Notes under the pieces: model-generated
The model's database searches: none
What the model saw: only the letters and a program-made list of their open reading frames with translations
Told to the model about the DNA's origin: nothing
Assembly: GCF_024519465.1 (NCBI RefSeq)
Contig: NZ_JALJRW010000001.1
Coordinates: 428,644 to 492,643, forward strand
Source of the DNA: Stenotrophomonas sp. Ste86
Lineage (GTDB): Bacteria; Pseudomonadota; Gammaproteobacteria; Xanthomonadales; Xanthomonadaceae
DNA: 64,000 nt
Direction of reading: 5' to 3'
Shown: positions 45,479-60,175 of the stretch, piece after piece
Position numbering within the stretch: position 1 is the first letter of the stretch
Layout of the letters: every line of letters starts with the position of its first letter
Position numbers and translations under genes: made by a program

Positions 45479-45542
45479 GGTCGTTGGCGATAGCGTGAAG
45501 TGACCGCATCGTAATCGATACGGCCACTCCTGCCCTTGTCAC

Positions 45543-48059
45543 TTACTTGGGCAACGCGTAGGCAATCACGTAGTCGCCGGCCGGGGTTTCCATGAAGTGA
45601 TGCCCGCCGGCCATGATCACCACGTACTGGCGTCCGCCGAATGCGTAGATCATCGGGTTGGCCTGGCCGCCGGCCGGCAGCTTGGCGTGCCACAGTTCCT
45701 TGCCGGTCTTCAGGTCGATGGCGCGCAGCAGGTCATCGGTGGCTGCCGCGATGAAGATCAGGCCACTGGCGGTGACCACCGAACCGCCGTTGTTGGGCGT
45801 GCCGATCTCGATCGGCAGACCGGAACGGATGCCGAACGGCCCGTTGCCGCGCGCGCTGCCGAACGGGCGGTCCCACAGGGTCTTGCCGGTGCGCAGGTCG
45901 ACCGCGCGGATGCCACCGTAGGGCGGCTGCTTGCAGAGCAGTTTGGTGAACGGCAGGCGCCAGCCGGCGTTGACGTCGATGGCATACGGCGTGCCGATCT
46001 GTGGATCGCCCGCGCCTTCGGCACCGCCCTTGTCGGCGCGCACATCCTCGCGCGGCACCCAGCCCAGCTTGTCGGCCTTGGCGCGGGGCACCAGCAGGTT
46101 GTAGTTGGGCATGTCGTTGTAGTTGGCCACGATCACCCCGCGACGCGGATCGACCGCGACGCTGCCCCAGTCCGACCCCCCGTTGTAGCCGGGGTATTCG
46201 ATGGAATGACGATCGGCTTCCGGCGGGGTATAGAACCCCTGGTAGCTGGCCTTGCGGAACTGGATGCGGCACACCAGCTGGTCGATCGGAGTAATGCCCC
46301 ACATGTCACGCTCGGTGAGGTCCGGCTTGCGCAGCGTGTGGTACAGCGAGAACAGCTGGGTCGGCGAGCGCTGTTCAGGCTCCACGCCACCGCCGGGCAC
46401 CTTGCGCTCCTCGGCCGGGGTCAGCAGCTGGCCGGTGCGGCGGTCGAGCACGTACATGTCGCCCTGCTTGGTCGGCAGCAGCAGCGCGGGCACCTTGCCG
46501 GCGGCGGTCGGGTAATCGATCAGGGTTGCCTGCGAGCCCATGTCGTAGTCCCACACGTCCTTGCGCACGGCCTGGAAATGCCAGACCGGCTTGCCGGTGT
46601 TGACGTCGATGGCCACCAGCGAGGTGGCGTACTTGTTCTGGTTTTCGGTGCGCGAGCCACTCCAGTAATCGCCGGCCGAATTGCCCATCGGCAGGTAGAC
46701 CAGGCCAAGCTGGTCATCGCCGGTGGCGGTGGTCCACATGTTCGGCGTACCGCGCGTGTAGGTCTTGCCGTGCGCGGGCAGGCCGGTCAGTTGCGGCTGG
46801 TCCATGTCCCACGCCCAGCGCAGCTTGCCGGTGACGGCGTCATAGGCCTGGATCACGCCGGACGGTGCATCGCGACGCTGGCCGTCGAGCACCTGGTGGC
46901 CGGTGACGATCACGCCCTGCACGATCGCCGGCGGTGAGGTGATGGACACATAGCCGGCCGGGCTGTCGCCCATGCCCAGGGTGATGTCGACCTGGCCGTT
47001 GTTGCCGAAGCCGGCGCATGGCTTGCCGGTGGCGGCATCCACCGCGATCAGGCGGCCATCGAGGGTGCCTTCGATGATGCGCGCCGAGCAGGCACCGCGC
47101 GGCAATTGGGTAAGCACGGGTACGCCTGGTGCGGCATTGGCCAGGTCGGCGGCCACGTCGGCATCGGCGCTGGCCTGTGCGGTGGCCGGCACCTCGTAGT
47201 ACGACACGCCACGGCACGCGGCCGTGTACGGAATCGACTTGTCCTTGATTTTCGGGTCGAAGCGCCAGCGCTCGGTGCCGTCGGCGGCATTGAGCGCCAC
47301 CAGCTGGTTGCGCGCGGTGCACAGGTACAGGCTGTCACCGACCTTGAGCGGCGTGGTTTCCGCGCCCCAGCGCTTTTCGGGCAGGTCGCCGGTGCGGAAC
47401 AGCCAGGCCTGCTCGAGCTTGCCTACGTTGTCCGGGGTGATCTGCTGCAACGGCGAGAACCGGGTGGCCGCGTTGTTGCGCCCGTACGCCGCCCAGTCGC
47501 CGTCGGCCGGCTTGTCGGCCGGTTGCAGTGGCGCATCAGATGTGGGCGCCAGCCCGGTGTTGGTCATCGCATCGGGGAAGTCGCCCTTGGCGGCGGTGAT
47601 GCCGTGCGGCACGAAGGCCAGCACGAACGCCGCCACGAACACCATCGCCAACACGCCGGCGAGGCTGCGCGACACCTTGCGCGACACCGGGCGGTCCAGG
47701 GTGGGCAGCAGCAGCGACAGCACGAAACCGATGCCGACGATCAGGCCCAGCCGCGGCACCCAGCGCCAGTAATCGCCGCCGGATTCCCACCATGTCCACA
47801 GCAGCGTACCTACGAAGACCAGGCCGAACCACAGCGCGCCGGCACGTCGATTGCCCCACAGCAGCACGCCGGACACCAGCAGCCCGATACCGGCCAGCAC
47901 GTAGTACCAGGAGCCGCCGAGGCCGGCCAGCCAAGCGCCCAGACCGCCCAGCACCAAGCCAAGCAGGACCAGCACGATCGACAGGAGAGTGATCAGTCCG
48001 TGGCGCGTGCGCCGGACAGTGGCGGTCGGTTCGGGGGGGGTGACGGGGGAGGCGGACAT
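45543..48059 (-). CDS. gcd: Membrane-bound PQQ glucose dehydrogenase
   Basis: An 838-residue quinoprotein oxidising glucose to gluconolactone in the periplasm, passing electrons to ubiquinone. Five N-terminal helices (about 23-150) anchor an eight-bladed PQQ propeller with blades starting GDWAAYGRNNAATRFSPL, ERWRFDPKI, KLRWAWDMDQPQ, PVWHFQAVRKDVWDYDMGSQ and TLWDRPFG. GGAGA five bases before the ATG at 48059 supports the start. Such enzymes underlie mineral-phosphate solubilisation. PQQ biosynthesis genes are not in the window. Confidence 0.96.
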   Translation of the reverse strand: MSASPVTPPEPTATVRRTRHGLITLLSIVLVLLGLVLGGLGAWLAGLGGSWYYVLAGIGLLVSGVLLWGNRRAGALWFGLVFVGTLLWTWWESGGDYWRWVPRLGLIVGIGFVLSLLLPTLDRPVSRKVSRSLAGVLAMVFVAAFVLAFVPHGITAAKGDFPDAMTNTGLAPTSDAPLQPADKPADGDWAAYGRNNAATRFSPLQQITPDNVGKLEQAWLFRTGDLPEKRWGAETTPLKVGDSLYLCTARNQLVALNAADGTERWRFDPKIKDKSIPYTAACRGVSYYEVPATAQASADADVAADLANAAPGVPVLTQLPRGACSARIIEGTLDGRLIAVDAATGKPCAGFGNNGQVDITLGMGDSPAGYVSITSPPAIVQGVIVTGHQVLDGQRRDAPSGVIQAYDAVTGKLRWAWDMDQPQLTGLPAHGKTYTRGTPNMWTTATGDDQLGLVYLPMGNSAGDYWSGSRTENQNKYATSLVAIDVNTGKPVWHFQAVRKDVWDYDMGSQATLIDYPTAAGKVPALLLPTKQGDMYVLDRRTGQLLTPAEERKVPGGGVEPEQRSPTQLFSLYHTLRKPDLTERDMWGITPIDQLVCRIQFRKASYQGFYTPPEADRHSIEYPGYNGGSDWGSVAVDPRRGVIVANYNDMPNYNLLVPRAKADKLGWVPREDVRADKGGAEGAGDPQIGTPYAIDVNAGWRLPFTKLLCKQPPYGGIRAVDLRTGKTLWDRPFGSARGNGPFGIRSGLPIEIGTPNNGGSVVTASGLIFIAAATDDLLRAIDLKTGKELWHAKLPAGGQANPMIYAFGGRQYVVIMAGGHHFMETPAGDYVIAYALPK

Positions 48060-48231
48060 CGTGGTCTCCAATCAAGGCGGCCGGGACGGGGCCCGGCCAT
48101 TGGTGGAATGCCATCGCGGACGCAGTTGTCCGCTGGTTCGGGAGCCGTTATCCCACCGTCGCCGTGAAGTGCATGCGTTCTTTCAGCAGGCCGCCATGAT
48201 CGGCAACCTGCGGGCCACAACCGCCGCACAT

Positions 48232-48260
48232 GACGACGCCGGCACAAGGCCGGCGTCGTC
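48232..48260 (-). terminator. Hairpin after gyrA
   Basis: A perfect 12-bp stem (GACGACGCCGGC with GCCGGCGTCGTC) with an ACAAG loop, 25 bp past the gyrA stop on the minus strand. The absence of a T run weakens the terminator call; it may be a stability hairpin. Confidence 0.45.
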
Positions 48261-48284
48261 GTGGCACTGCGCTGTTGGCGAAGA

Positions 48285-51008
<2,724 letters not shown>

Positions 51009-51355
51009 TCGGGTTCCGTTGTCTGGGTGCGGTCCAGTCCGCCGCGCCAGCCCTTTCGGGGCGGCCGCGTCGGAATCTCGATTAACCGTTGGATTCTACC
51101 ACAACGGGCCGTTTTCCGCCGGCTTTTGCGGGGGTTTTACCGGCAAGAATCAGGAACTTACGCGGGCGTTGCGGGGTTCTGGGCACCCGGGGAGGAAACG
51201 CCCGGCCGGACCGCGCACCGTTCGGGGTGTGCGTGGAGCCGGCCAGCGGCCGGCACTACCGGGAATGGGCCAGCAATTGGCGCGGGGCCGGCGGCTCATG
51301 GCGCGCCGACCGGCAACCGGCATAACCCCGCATGCGGCGCAGCCGAAGGGGCTGC
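51009..51355. other. gyrA-mtnA intergenic region with one REP
   Basis: 347 bp upstream of gyrA and downstream of mtnA (both minus strand). It presumably holds the gyrA promoter, and carries a single reverse-orientation REP at 51238-51259 of the GGCCGC subfamily also seen at 17451. Nothing else recognised. Confidence 0.6.
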
Positions 51356-52417
51356 TCAGCCGAACGCGGCGCGCATGTTCGTCGAGTTCGGGCTCAGGAT
51401 GACCCCGCGCTCGGTCACGATGGCATCGATCAGGCTGCCCGGGGTGACGTCGAACACCGGGTTCCAGGCGGCGATGCCCTCGGCCACGGTGCGCGTGCCC
51501 CCTACCCCGTACAGCTCGCCCGGGTCGCGCTGTTCGATCTCGATCTGGTCGCCGTCGGCGGTGTCCATGTCCACCGTGGAGGACGGCGCCACCACCATGA
51601 ACTTGACCCCGTGGTGACGGGCGGCAATGGCCAGCTGGTAGGTGCCGATCTTGTTGGCGGTATCGCCGTTGGCACAGATCCGGTCGGCGCCGACGATCAC
51701 CCACTGCACCGCGCCGGTCTTCATCAGGTGCGAGGCGGCCGAGTCGGCGATCAGGGTGGCGTCGATGCCGTCCTGCTGCAGCTCCCACACCGTCAGGCGC
51801 GCGCCCTGCAGCCACGGCCGGGTCTCGCCGGCGAAGACCTTGGCGATGCGGTGCTGGGCCATGCCGGCGCGGATCACGCCCAGCGCGGTGCCAAACCCGG
51901 CGGTGGCCAGCGAGCCGGTGTTGCAGTGGGTCAGCACGCCGCTGCCGGCCTCGATCAGGCCGGCACCGAGCGCGCCCATGTGGCGGTTGGCGGCCAGGTC
52001 TTCTTCGGCGATGGCCTGGGCTTCGTTGGCCAGCACCTGCCGCCAGTCCGCGCCGGCCGGGGCCAGTGCGCGACGCATGCGCGCCAGTGCCCAGGCCAGG
52101 TTGACCGCGGTCGGGCGCGAGGCATTGAGGCGCTGCAGCGCCGGTTCCAGCTTGGCCAGCGCCTGGGCGCCGTCATCGGCCTGCACGGTGCCTGCCGCCA
52201 GCACCACGCCCCACGCCGCGGCAATGCCGATCGCCGGCGCGCCGCGCACGGTCAGGGCGTGGATGGCTTCGGCCACCGCATCGCTGTCGCGGCATTCCAC
52301 GTGCTCCACCACGAACGGCAGCTTGCGCTGGTCCAGCAGTTGCAGGGAATCGCCGGTCCACAGGATCGGGCGGATGTGGTCGTAACGGGCGTAGTCGATG
52401 TCGGTGGATGCGTTCAT
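51356..52417 (-). CDS. mtnA: S-methyl-5-thioribose-1-phosphate isomerase
   Basis: A 353-residue methionine-salvage enzyme isomerising methylthioribose-1-phosphate to methylthioribulose-1-phosphate. Motifs: [28 protein letters not shown] with the catalytic Cys, and [20 protein letters not shown] with the catalytic Asp. The C-terminus has [20 protein letters not shown]. The ATG at 52417 gives [14 protein letters not shown]. Other mtn genes are not in the window. Confidence 0.97.
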   Translation of the reverse strand: MNASTDIDYARYDHIRPILWTGDSLQLLDQRKLPFVVEHVECRDSDAVAEAIHALTVRGAPAIGIAAAWGVVLAAGTVQADDGAQALAKLEPALQRLNASRPTAVNLAWALARMRRALAPAGADWRQVLANEAQAIAEEDLAANRHMGALGAGLIEAGSGVLTHCNTGSLATAGFGTALGVIRAGMAQHRIAKVFAGETRPWLQGARLTVWELQQDGIDATLIADSAASHLMKTGAVQWVIVGADRICANGDTANKIGTYQLAIAARHHGVKFMVVAPSSTVDMDTADGDQIEIEQRDPGELYGVGGTRTVAEGIAAWNPVFDVTPGSLIDAIVTERGVILSPNSTNMRAAFG

Positions 52418-52460
52418 CGCATCATTGTAGCGGGGCGCCCGCGTACCGCCATCCCGCGGA

Positions 52461-53213
52461 TCAGTTGACCTGGAACTCGGCCCGGCAGCCGTTGTCGACC
52501 CACACCCCGCGCGCGTCCCAGCCCCAGCCGCGACCTTCTTCGCAGGCGCTGCCGGACAACTGCTTGGACAGCCGCACCCCCTTGCTGATGGTGGCCCCGC
52601 AGAAGCGGCGCTGGCGCGACTTGGACTCGCATACGAGGGTGCGCGGCATGTCCAGGAAGCCCGAGCCATCGGTGGCGCCCACTTCGAAGTCGCCCTGGCA
52701 ACCGCGCGTCACCCACACTTCATTGCGGCGCACGCCCCAGCTGTGGCCTTCGCGGCACGGCATCGACGACAACTGCCGCAGCAGGCGTACCGGCGCGCCC
52801 TGCAGCACTACCGGGCAGTTCTGCGGGCGTCCGTTGGATTCGCAGCGCAGTACGCGGCGCACTTTGCGATCACCGGTCTCGGCGCTGCTGCCGGCCACGC
52901 GGCTGCGGAACTCGGCACGGCAGCCCAGGGTCACCCACACACCGGAGCGGTCGGTACCCCATTCGGTGCCGCGGATGCAGCTGTTGTTGGACAACTGGCG
53001 GACCAGATCCACGCCATTGGCGACGGGCATGTCGCAGTGCACCCACTCCATGTCGCGCGACTGGCAGCGCACCACCTGGCCGGCATACCCGGTCTCGGCG
53101 GCACTGGCGGCAGTCACCGGCAGCACCGCGCTGCACAACACCAACGTCCACCACGTCCACGTCCAGCGTGGCGCGCTCCACAGCGGCAGGTCCGCAACGT
53201 CCAACAGCTTCAT
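52461..53213 (-). CDS. Secreted DUF3011 repeat protein
   Basis: A 250-residue protein with an N-terminal hydrophobic export segment ([20 protein letters not shown]). Three repeats follow, each built on a CxxxGxxWGxxxxGVWVxxGCRAxF pattern ([48 protein letters not shown]). This matches DUF3011, predicted envelope or binding modules. Repeats are well kept, so the protein is probably functional. No operon partner. Confidence 0.85.
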   Translation of the reverse strand: MKLLDVADLPLWSAPRWTWTWWTLVLCSAVLPVTAASAAETGYAGQVVRCQSRDMEWVHCDMPVANGVDLVRQLSNNSCIRGTEWGTDRSGVWVTLGCRAEFRSRVAGSSAETGDRKVRRVLRCESNGRPQNCPVVLQGAPVRLLRQLSSMPCREGHSWGVRRNEVWVTRGCQGDFEVGATDGSGFLDMPRTLVCESKSRQRRFCGATISKGVRLSKQLSGSACEEGRGWGWDARGVWVDNGCRAEFQVN

Positions 53214-53345
53214 CAACACAGTCCCCGCCGCACATGAACGATCACATGACCAGCTTGGGTCATGCAGTGTGATCAGAGCATCATCATGCAGGCCGCGCAA
53301 GACACCCGTGCGTCGAAAAATGCCGCCAATGGCCTGCCTAACCGT

Positions 53346-54290
53346 TCAGGCATGCGCGAAGTCGATGGTCAGTACATCAGCAATCCGAAGGGTGCGGTTC
53401 AGCGCCATCAACAAGCGGTCAACGCCGACCGCCACGCCCGCGCAATCGGGGAGTCCGGGCAACGCTGCCAGCAGTGGTTCGTCCAGGGGCGGCAGCACGT
53501 CGCCCCGCGTACGACGGGTGGCCAGGTCGCGCTCGAAGCGCGCACGTTGTTCAGCTGCATCGTTCAGCTCGTGATAGCCGTTGGCCAGCTCCACCGCGCC
53601 CAGGTAGAGCTCGAAACGCTCGGCCAACGGTGGCCTGCCCGGCCGAACGCGCGCCAACGCCGCCTGGCTTGCCGGCCAGTCATGTACGACCGTCATCGTG
53701 TCGTCATCGAAGCCCGGTTGGATGCAGTGGGTCATCAACAGGTCCAGCCAGTCGTCGCGGGTAAGTCCGTCGGCGTCGATGCGGATGTCCGCCAGCGGGG
53801 CCTGCAACTGTTCCAGGCTCGCATCGAAGGGGTCAATCTCCAACGCCCGCTGGTAGAGGCCGCGATAGTCGATGACGCGCAGCGTGGCGGTGCGCTGCAC
53901 CAGGCCCAGCGCGGCGCGGACCAGCGCGGCGGTTTCTTCGATCAGGCGATGATGGTCCCAACCGACCCGGTACCACTCCAGCAGGGTGAACTCGGGATTG
54001 TGGCGGCCACCGGCCTCGCCGTTGCGGAACACCCGGCCCAGTTCGTAGCAGTCGCCCACACCGGCGGCGAGCAGGCGTTTGAGCGGGTACTCGGGTGAGG
54101 TGCGCAGCCAGCGCTGCGCACTGCCGGCATCGACATGACCGCTGAAACGGGTGTGGAAGCTGTCGATGTTCGGTTCGGTGTTGCCGGCCGCCGACAGGAT
54201 CGGGGTTTCCACTTCGAGCACGTCGCGTTCGGCGAAGAATGCGCGGATGAGCGCGTTGAGCGCGGCCCGCTGGCGCAGCGCGGCGATCAT
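53346..54290 (-). CDS. epmA: EF-P--(R)-beta-lysine ligase
   Basis: A 314-residue class II synthetase-like ligase attaching (R)-beta-lysine to elongation factor P. Motifs: EVETPILSAAGNTEPNIDSF, LRTSPEYPLKRLLAAG, NPEFTLLEWYR and the C-terminal ELANGYHELNDAAEQRARF plus GVAVGVDRLLMAL. It lacks the N-terminal anticodon domain of LysRS, as expected. It overlaps the acetyltransferase gene by 4 bp. Confidence 0.96.
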   Translation of the reverse strand: MIAALRQRAALNALIRAFFAERDVLEVETPILSAAGNTEPNIDSFHTRFSGHVDAGSAQRWLRTSPEYPLKRLLAAGVGDCYELGRVFRNGEAGGRHNPEFTLLEWYRVGWDHHRLIEETAALVRAALGLVQRTATLRVIDYRGLYQRALEIDPFDASLEQLQAPLADIRIDADGLTRDDWLDLLMTHCIQPGFDDDTMTVVHDWPASQAALARVRPGRPPLAERFELYLGAVELANGYHELNDAAEQRARFERDLATRRTRGDVLPPLDEPLLAALPGLPDCAGVAVGVDRLLMALNRTLRIADVLTIDFAHA

Positions 54291-54772
54291 GCGCGCGCGT
54301 CCTTGAGCCGCTCGGCCAGCGGCAGGGTCAGCAGATCGCGGGTGTCATCGACGTAGCCGGTGGCCAGGTAAAGCCGCCGCGCCAGTTCGTTGTGGTGGTT
54401 CACTTCCAACCGCATGCGCTCCACGCCGCGCGCGTTGGCACGTTGCTCGAGCACGGCCAGGGCCTGCTTGCCACGGCCACGACCGCGCGCGGCATGGCTG
54501 AGATACAGCTCGTCCAGCAGCGCGAAATGACCGCCCTGCTCCAGGCTGAACCCCATCGCCAGCGCGGCATAGCCCACCACACTGCCGTCTTCGGACAGCC
54601 ACAACAGCACTTCACCGTTGCGCGGGTCTTCCAGCAGGGCGGCCAGCGCGCGGCGCACGCGCGCATTGTCGAAGTCCAGTTTGTCCTCGGCGTAGAAAGC
54701 GCGCATCAATCCGATCAGCAGTTCGGTGTCGGCGACGGTGGCCACGCGGAAGTCCAGGGGTGCGGTCTGCAT
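54287..54772 (-). CDS. GNAT-family N-acetyltransferase
   Basis: A 161-residue acetyltransferase. The acetyl-CoA pyrophosphate loop is in LYLSHAARGRGRGKQAL (Arg/Gly-x-Gly-x-Gly/Ala pattern), with the preceding GGHFALLDELYL strand and a C-terminal NHHNELARRLYLATGYV motif typical of the family. It lies 12 bp after ligA and overlaps epmA by 4 bp, so the three form one transcript. Substrate unknown. Confidence 0.93.
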   Translation of the reverse strand: MQTAPLDFRVATVADTELLIGLMRAFYAEDKLDFDNARVRRALAALLEDPRNGEVLLWLSEDGSVVGYAALAMGFSLEQGGHFALLDELYLSHAARGRGRGKQALAVLEQRANARGVERMRLEVNHHNELARRLYLATGYVDDTRDLLTLPLAERLKDARA

Positions 54773-54784
54773 GCGGTCTCTCTC

Positions 54785-57277
<2,493 letters not shown>

Positions 57278-57383
57278 TTATGGCCTGCCGCCCCCGGCAG
57301 CCACCCTGGATGACGGCCCCGCACGCTTGCCGCCGCCGGGTAGCGGCGCTAGCGTGCGCGAAGTCCCTTCCCGCAGGTGCCGT

Positions 57384-58499
57384 GTGACCGTTCCCGCTCC
57401 TACCCGCCGCGCGTTCCTGCAACTGGCCGGCACCGGCCTGGCCCTGTCCGGGCTGGGTCTGTCCACGGCAGCCGCTGCCACCCCGCGCACCGCAGCGGCG
57501 GCCGGCCCGGTGCTGCTGAACTTCAACGAATGCCCGTATGGCCCGGCACCGGCGGCGCAGGCGGCCGCGCGCGACATCGTCGCTGGCAGCGGCCGTTACC
57601 TGTTTGCGCTGGCCAGCGAACTGCGCGATGTGTTTGCCCGGCAGGAAGGGCTGGGCAAGGACCAGGTGCGGCTGTATCCGGGTTCCAGCGAACCGCTGAA
57701 TCGGGCGGCGATCCTGTGGACTTCGTCCAGCGCCGGCCTGGTGGTGGCCGACCCCACCTTCGAAGCGCTCGGCAACCTGGCCGCCGCGCGTGGTGCAACG
57801 GTGGCCAAGGTGCCGCTGCGCGACGACGGTGCCCACGACGTCCACGCGATGGCCGCCGCAGCAGCGCGGATCAACGCCGGGCTGCTGTACCTGTGCAACC
57901 CCAACAACCCGACCGGCTCGATCACCCCGGCGGCGGACATTGCCTGGCTGCTCGCCAACAAGCCCCGGCAGACCCGCGTGCTGGTCGACGAAGCCTACCT
58001 GCAGTACAGCGAGCAACGCTCGGTGATCGGCCAGGTGATGCAGCGCGACGATGTCATCGTGCTGCGTACCTTCTCCAAGTTGTACGGCATGGCGGGGCTG
58101 CGCCTGGGCGTGGCCGCCGCGCACCCGGACCGGTTGCAGGAACTGGCCAGCCTGGGCGACAACCCGCTGCCGGTGACCGCGCTGGCGGCCGGTCTGGCAA
58201 GCCTGCGCGCGCCGACGCTGGTGGCCGAACGCAAGGCCGAGAACGCGCGCGCGCGCCGCGCCACGATCGAGTGGCTGGGCGCGCGCGGTTTCAGTTGCGT
58301 GCCGTCCGAAGCGAATTGTTTCGTGGTCGATGTAAAGCGCGACGGCACCGCGTTCACCGCCGCGATGGCCGAACGCGGCGTGGTCATCGGCCGCAGCTGG
58401 CCGATCTGGTCGCAGCGGGTGCGGGTGACGGTGGGCACCGAGGGTGAGATGGCGCGGTTCCGCGAAGCGTTCGCGGCGGCGGTGGGCGCTTCGTCCTGA
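57384..58499 (+). CDS. Tat-exported histidinol-phosphate-aminotransferase-like PLP enzyme
   Basis: A 371-residue fold-type I aminotransferase. The GTG at 57384 has AGGTG four bases upstream and gives a twin-arginine leader (TRRAFLQLAGTGLALSGLGL), so it is predicted to be exported or membrane-tethered, unlike typical HisC. The body matches the HisC/aspartate-aminotransferase group: LLNFNECPYGP, NPNNPTGS, VDEAYLQY and the PLP-Lys motif FSKLYGMAGLRLG. Substrate unknown. It is opposite in strand to ligA and zipA and sits beside the RAYT cluster. Confidence 0.88.
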   Translation: MTVPAPTRRAFLQLAGTGLALSGLGLSTAAAATPRTAAAAGPVLLNFNECPYGPAPAAQAAARDIVAGSGRYLFALASELRDVFARQEGLGKDQVRLYPGSSEPLNRAAILWTSSSAGLVVADPTFEALGNLAAARGATVAKVPLRDDGAHDVHAMAAAAARINAGLLYLCNPNNPTGSITPAADIAWLLANKPRQTRVLVDEAYLQYSEQRSVIGQVMQRDDVIVLRTFSKLYGMAGLRLGVAAAHPDRLQELASLGDNPLPVTALAAGLASLRAPTLVAERKAENARARRATIEWLGARGFSCVPSEANCFVVDVKRDGTAFTAAMAERGVVIGRSWPIWSQRVRVTVGTEGEMARFREAFAAAVGASS

Positions 58500-58509
58500 C
58501 GGTAGACGC

Positions 58510-58625
58510 AGCCGAGCATGGCTCGGCTCTACCTCGGGGCGTGCCGCAGGTAGAGCCGAGCCATGCTCGGCTGATCGCTCCGCCGCGACGCCCCATCCAC
58601 GGGTAGAGCCGAGCCATGCTCGGCT
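58510..58625. repeat. Three REP elements upstream of the RAYT gene
   Basis: Three 23-bp GTAG palindromes with GAGCC arms: 58510-58532 (reverse), 58550-58572 and 58603-58625 (forward). They form the left flank of the transposase and include an inverted pair. Confidence 0.92.
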
Positions 58626-58714
58626 GATCGCCATACGACATCGCACAGATGTCCGACAACAGATCGGGCACCAGGCCGATCAACGCGCGGCTGCCAAACG
58701 GGCAACGTGTGGCG

Positions 58715-59170
58715 ATGACCAGCCCTCGACTGCAGATTGGACGCCACTCTGAAATCGCCCAGGTCTATGCGGTCACCACCGTGACGCTGGGTAGAGCGCC
58801 ACTTTTCAAAGAACCCGACAACGCCGCGGTCATCATCGATGCCCTGCGATTTGTCGACGCAACGAAACGCACGTGTTCACTGGCGTGGGTGGTGATGCCG
58901 GACCATGTGCACTGGATGTTCCAGTTACGCAGCGGGACGCTTGCCGCCTGTATGCAGATGTTCAAATCCCGCAGCGGCCGTCTGCTGAACCAACGGCTCG
59001 GACGCGGGGCGCCGCTGTGGCAGCCAGGGTACTTCGACCACGCGGTGCGGTGCGATGAATCGCTCCGTCGGCAGGCGGTTTATATCGCTGCCAATCCAGT
59101 TCGAGCGGGACTGGTCGGCAGATTGGGGGAATACCCCCATGCATGGTGCCGCTGGCCATTGCAGGAATGA
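58715..59170 (+). CDS. REP-associated tyrosine transposase (RAYT)
   Basis: A 151-residue Y1/HUH transposase (173 aa if an upstream ATG at 58649 is used). Features: start segment GRHSEIAQVYAVTTVTLGR, the HUH-like MPDHVHWMF, a helical middle, and the catalytic Tyr in AVYIAANPVRAGLVG. RAYTs are single-copy chromosomal transposases that act on REP palindromes and are usually flanked by them, as here. It lies inside the otherwise conserved smc-zipA-ligA neighbourhood and appears intact. Confidence 0.93.
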   Translation: MTSPRLQIGRHSEIAQVYAVTTVTLGRAPLFKEPDNAAVIIDALRFVDATKRTCSLAWVVMPDHVHWMFQLRSGTLAACMQMFKSRSGRLLNQRLGRGAPLWQPGYFDHAVRCDESLRRQAVYIAANPVRAGLVGRLGEYPHAWCRWPLQE

Positions 59171-59181
59171 GCTGGACAATC

Positions 59182-59375
59182 AGCCGAGCATGGCTCGGCT
59201 CTACCGTCCGCCGCCCCTTCCCGGGGTAGAGCCGAGCCATGCTCGGCTGCACCACCGTCCGTCGTTGCACGTCGCCGCCCTTTCCCGCGGTAGAGCCGAG
59301 CCACGCTCGGCTGCACCACCGTCCGTCGTTGCGCGCCGCCGCCTTTCCCGGGGTAGAGCCGAGCCATGCTCGGCT
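59182..59375. repeat. Four REP elements downstream of the RAYT gene, three in a 64-bp tandem
   Basis: One reverse element (59182-59204) then three forward elements at 59226-59248, 59290-59312 and 59353-59375. The last three share flanking sequence so that a unit of about 64 bp (REP plus a CACCACCGTCCGTCGTTGC-type spacer) repeats; one copy has CACG in place of CATG. They end 20 bp before the zipA stop. Confidence 0.92.
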
Positions 59376-59394
59376 GCACCACACCCGGCCCGCC

Positions 59395-60132
59395 TTACCA
59401 GCGCGGTGCCTTGGTCAGCGGCGGGGCCTGGTGCTGGCGGTCGTAGGCGCGCAGTTCGTCGCGGATGTGCGCGACACGCTGGCGGCCGAGCGTGGCGCGG
59501 CTGTCATCGAGCACCACGCCGTCCAGCAGTTCGCCCATGCGTTGCACGGTCGGCAGCATCTTTTCCCAGGCGTCCAGCGCGGTCAACGGCGCCGGCAGGG
59601 TCAGGAAGAAGGCGATCGCCGGGGTTTCCATCTCGCGGATGTTGGCCATGTCGAAGCTGCCCGGCTTCATGATGCTGGCCATGGAGAAGATCGGGCCGCG
59701 CTCGGGATGGCCTTCGACCAGGCGGTGAAACACGTTCATGTGGCCAAACACCAGGCCGGTCTTTTCCGCTGCCACCACGATATCTTCGCCGCGCAACTGT
59801 TCGCCGGCGCGGGCGGCCACGAACAACGACACGATCTTGTCGAAATCCTGGTTGGCGCGCTTGCCCAGATCGCTGGCGGCGGCGCCATCGACATCCGGCA
59901 GCCCCAGTTCGGCCTGGGTCACGCCATCTTCGCCGACGCCGCCGACGGTGCCGGACTCGCCGGTGTCGCCGTCACCCAGGCTGGGCTCACGGCGCTGGCC
60001 GGTGCTGCCCTCGGGCGCATCGACGCGGCGGCCCTGGGATTTTTTCTTGGGTCGGCCAAACAGGAAGATCGCAGCGATCAACAGCAGGCCGGCGGCCAGG
60101 ATGCCGATGCGGAGCAGTGCCATGTCGGACAT
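59395..60132 (-). CDS. zipA: Cell division protein ZipA
   Basis: A 245-residue divisome protein: one N-terminal helix (LLRIGILAAGLLLIAAIFLF), a linker of about 60 residues shorter than in E. coli, and the FtsZ-binding C-terminal domain (FSMASIMKPGSFDMANI, AIAFFLTLPAP, YDRQHQAPP region). It anchors FtsZ to the inner membrane. It follows smc by 43 bp on the same strand. The start ATG at 60132 is preceded by GGAG; an ATG at 60123 is also possible. Confidence 0.92.
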   Translation of the reverse strand: MSDMALLRIGILAAGLLLIAAIFLFGRPKKKSQGRRVDAPEGSTGQRREPSLGDGDTGESGTVGGVGEDGVTQAELGLPDVDGAAASDLGKRANQDFDKIVSLFVAARAGEQLRGEDIVVAAEKTGLVFGHMNVFHRLVEGHPERGPIFSMASIMKPGSFDMANIREMETPAIAFFLTLPAPLTALDAWEKMLPTVQRMGELLDGVVLDDSRATLGRQRVAHIRDELRAYDRQHQAPPLTKAPRW

Positions 60133-60175
60133 TCGGGGGGTCTCCGGCTAAATACGTTCAGATAAGCATGGCACG

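Noticed and set aside
48232-48260. The gyrA hairpin as a REP element
   Set aside because: It lacks the GTAG head and the GAGCC or GGCC arm patterns of the other elements, so it is recorded only as a possible terminator.
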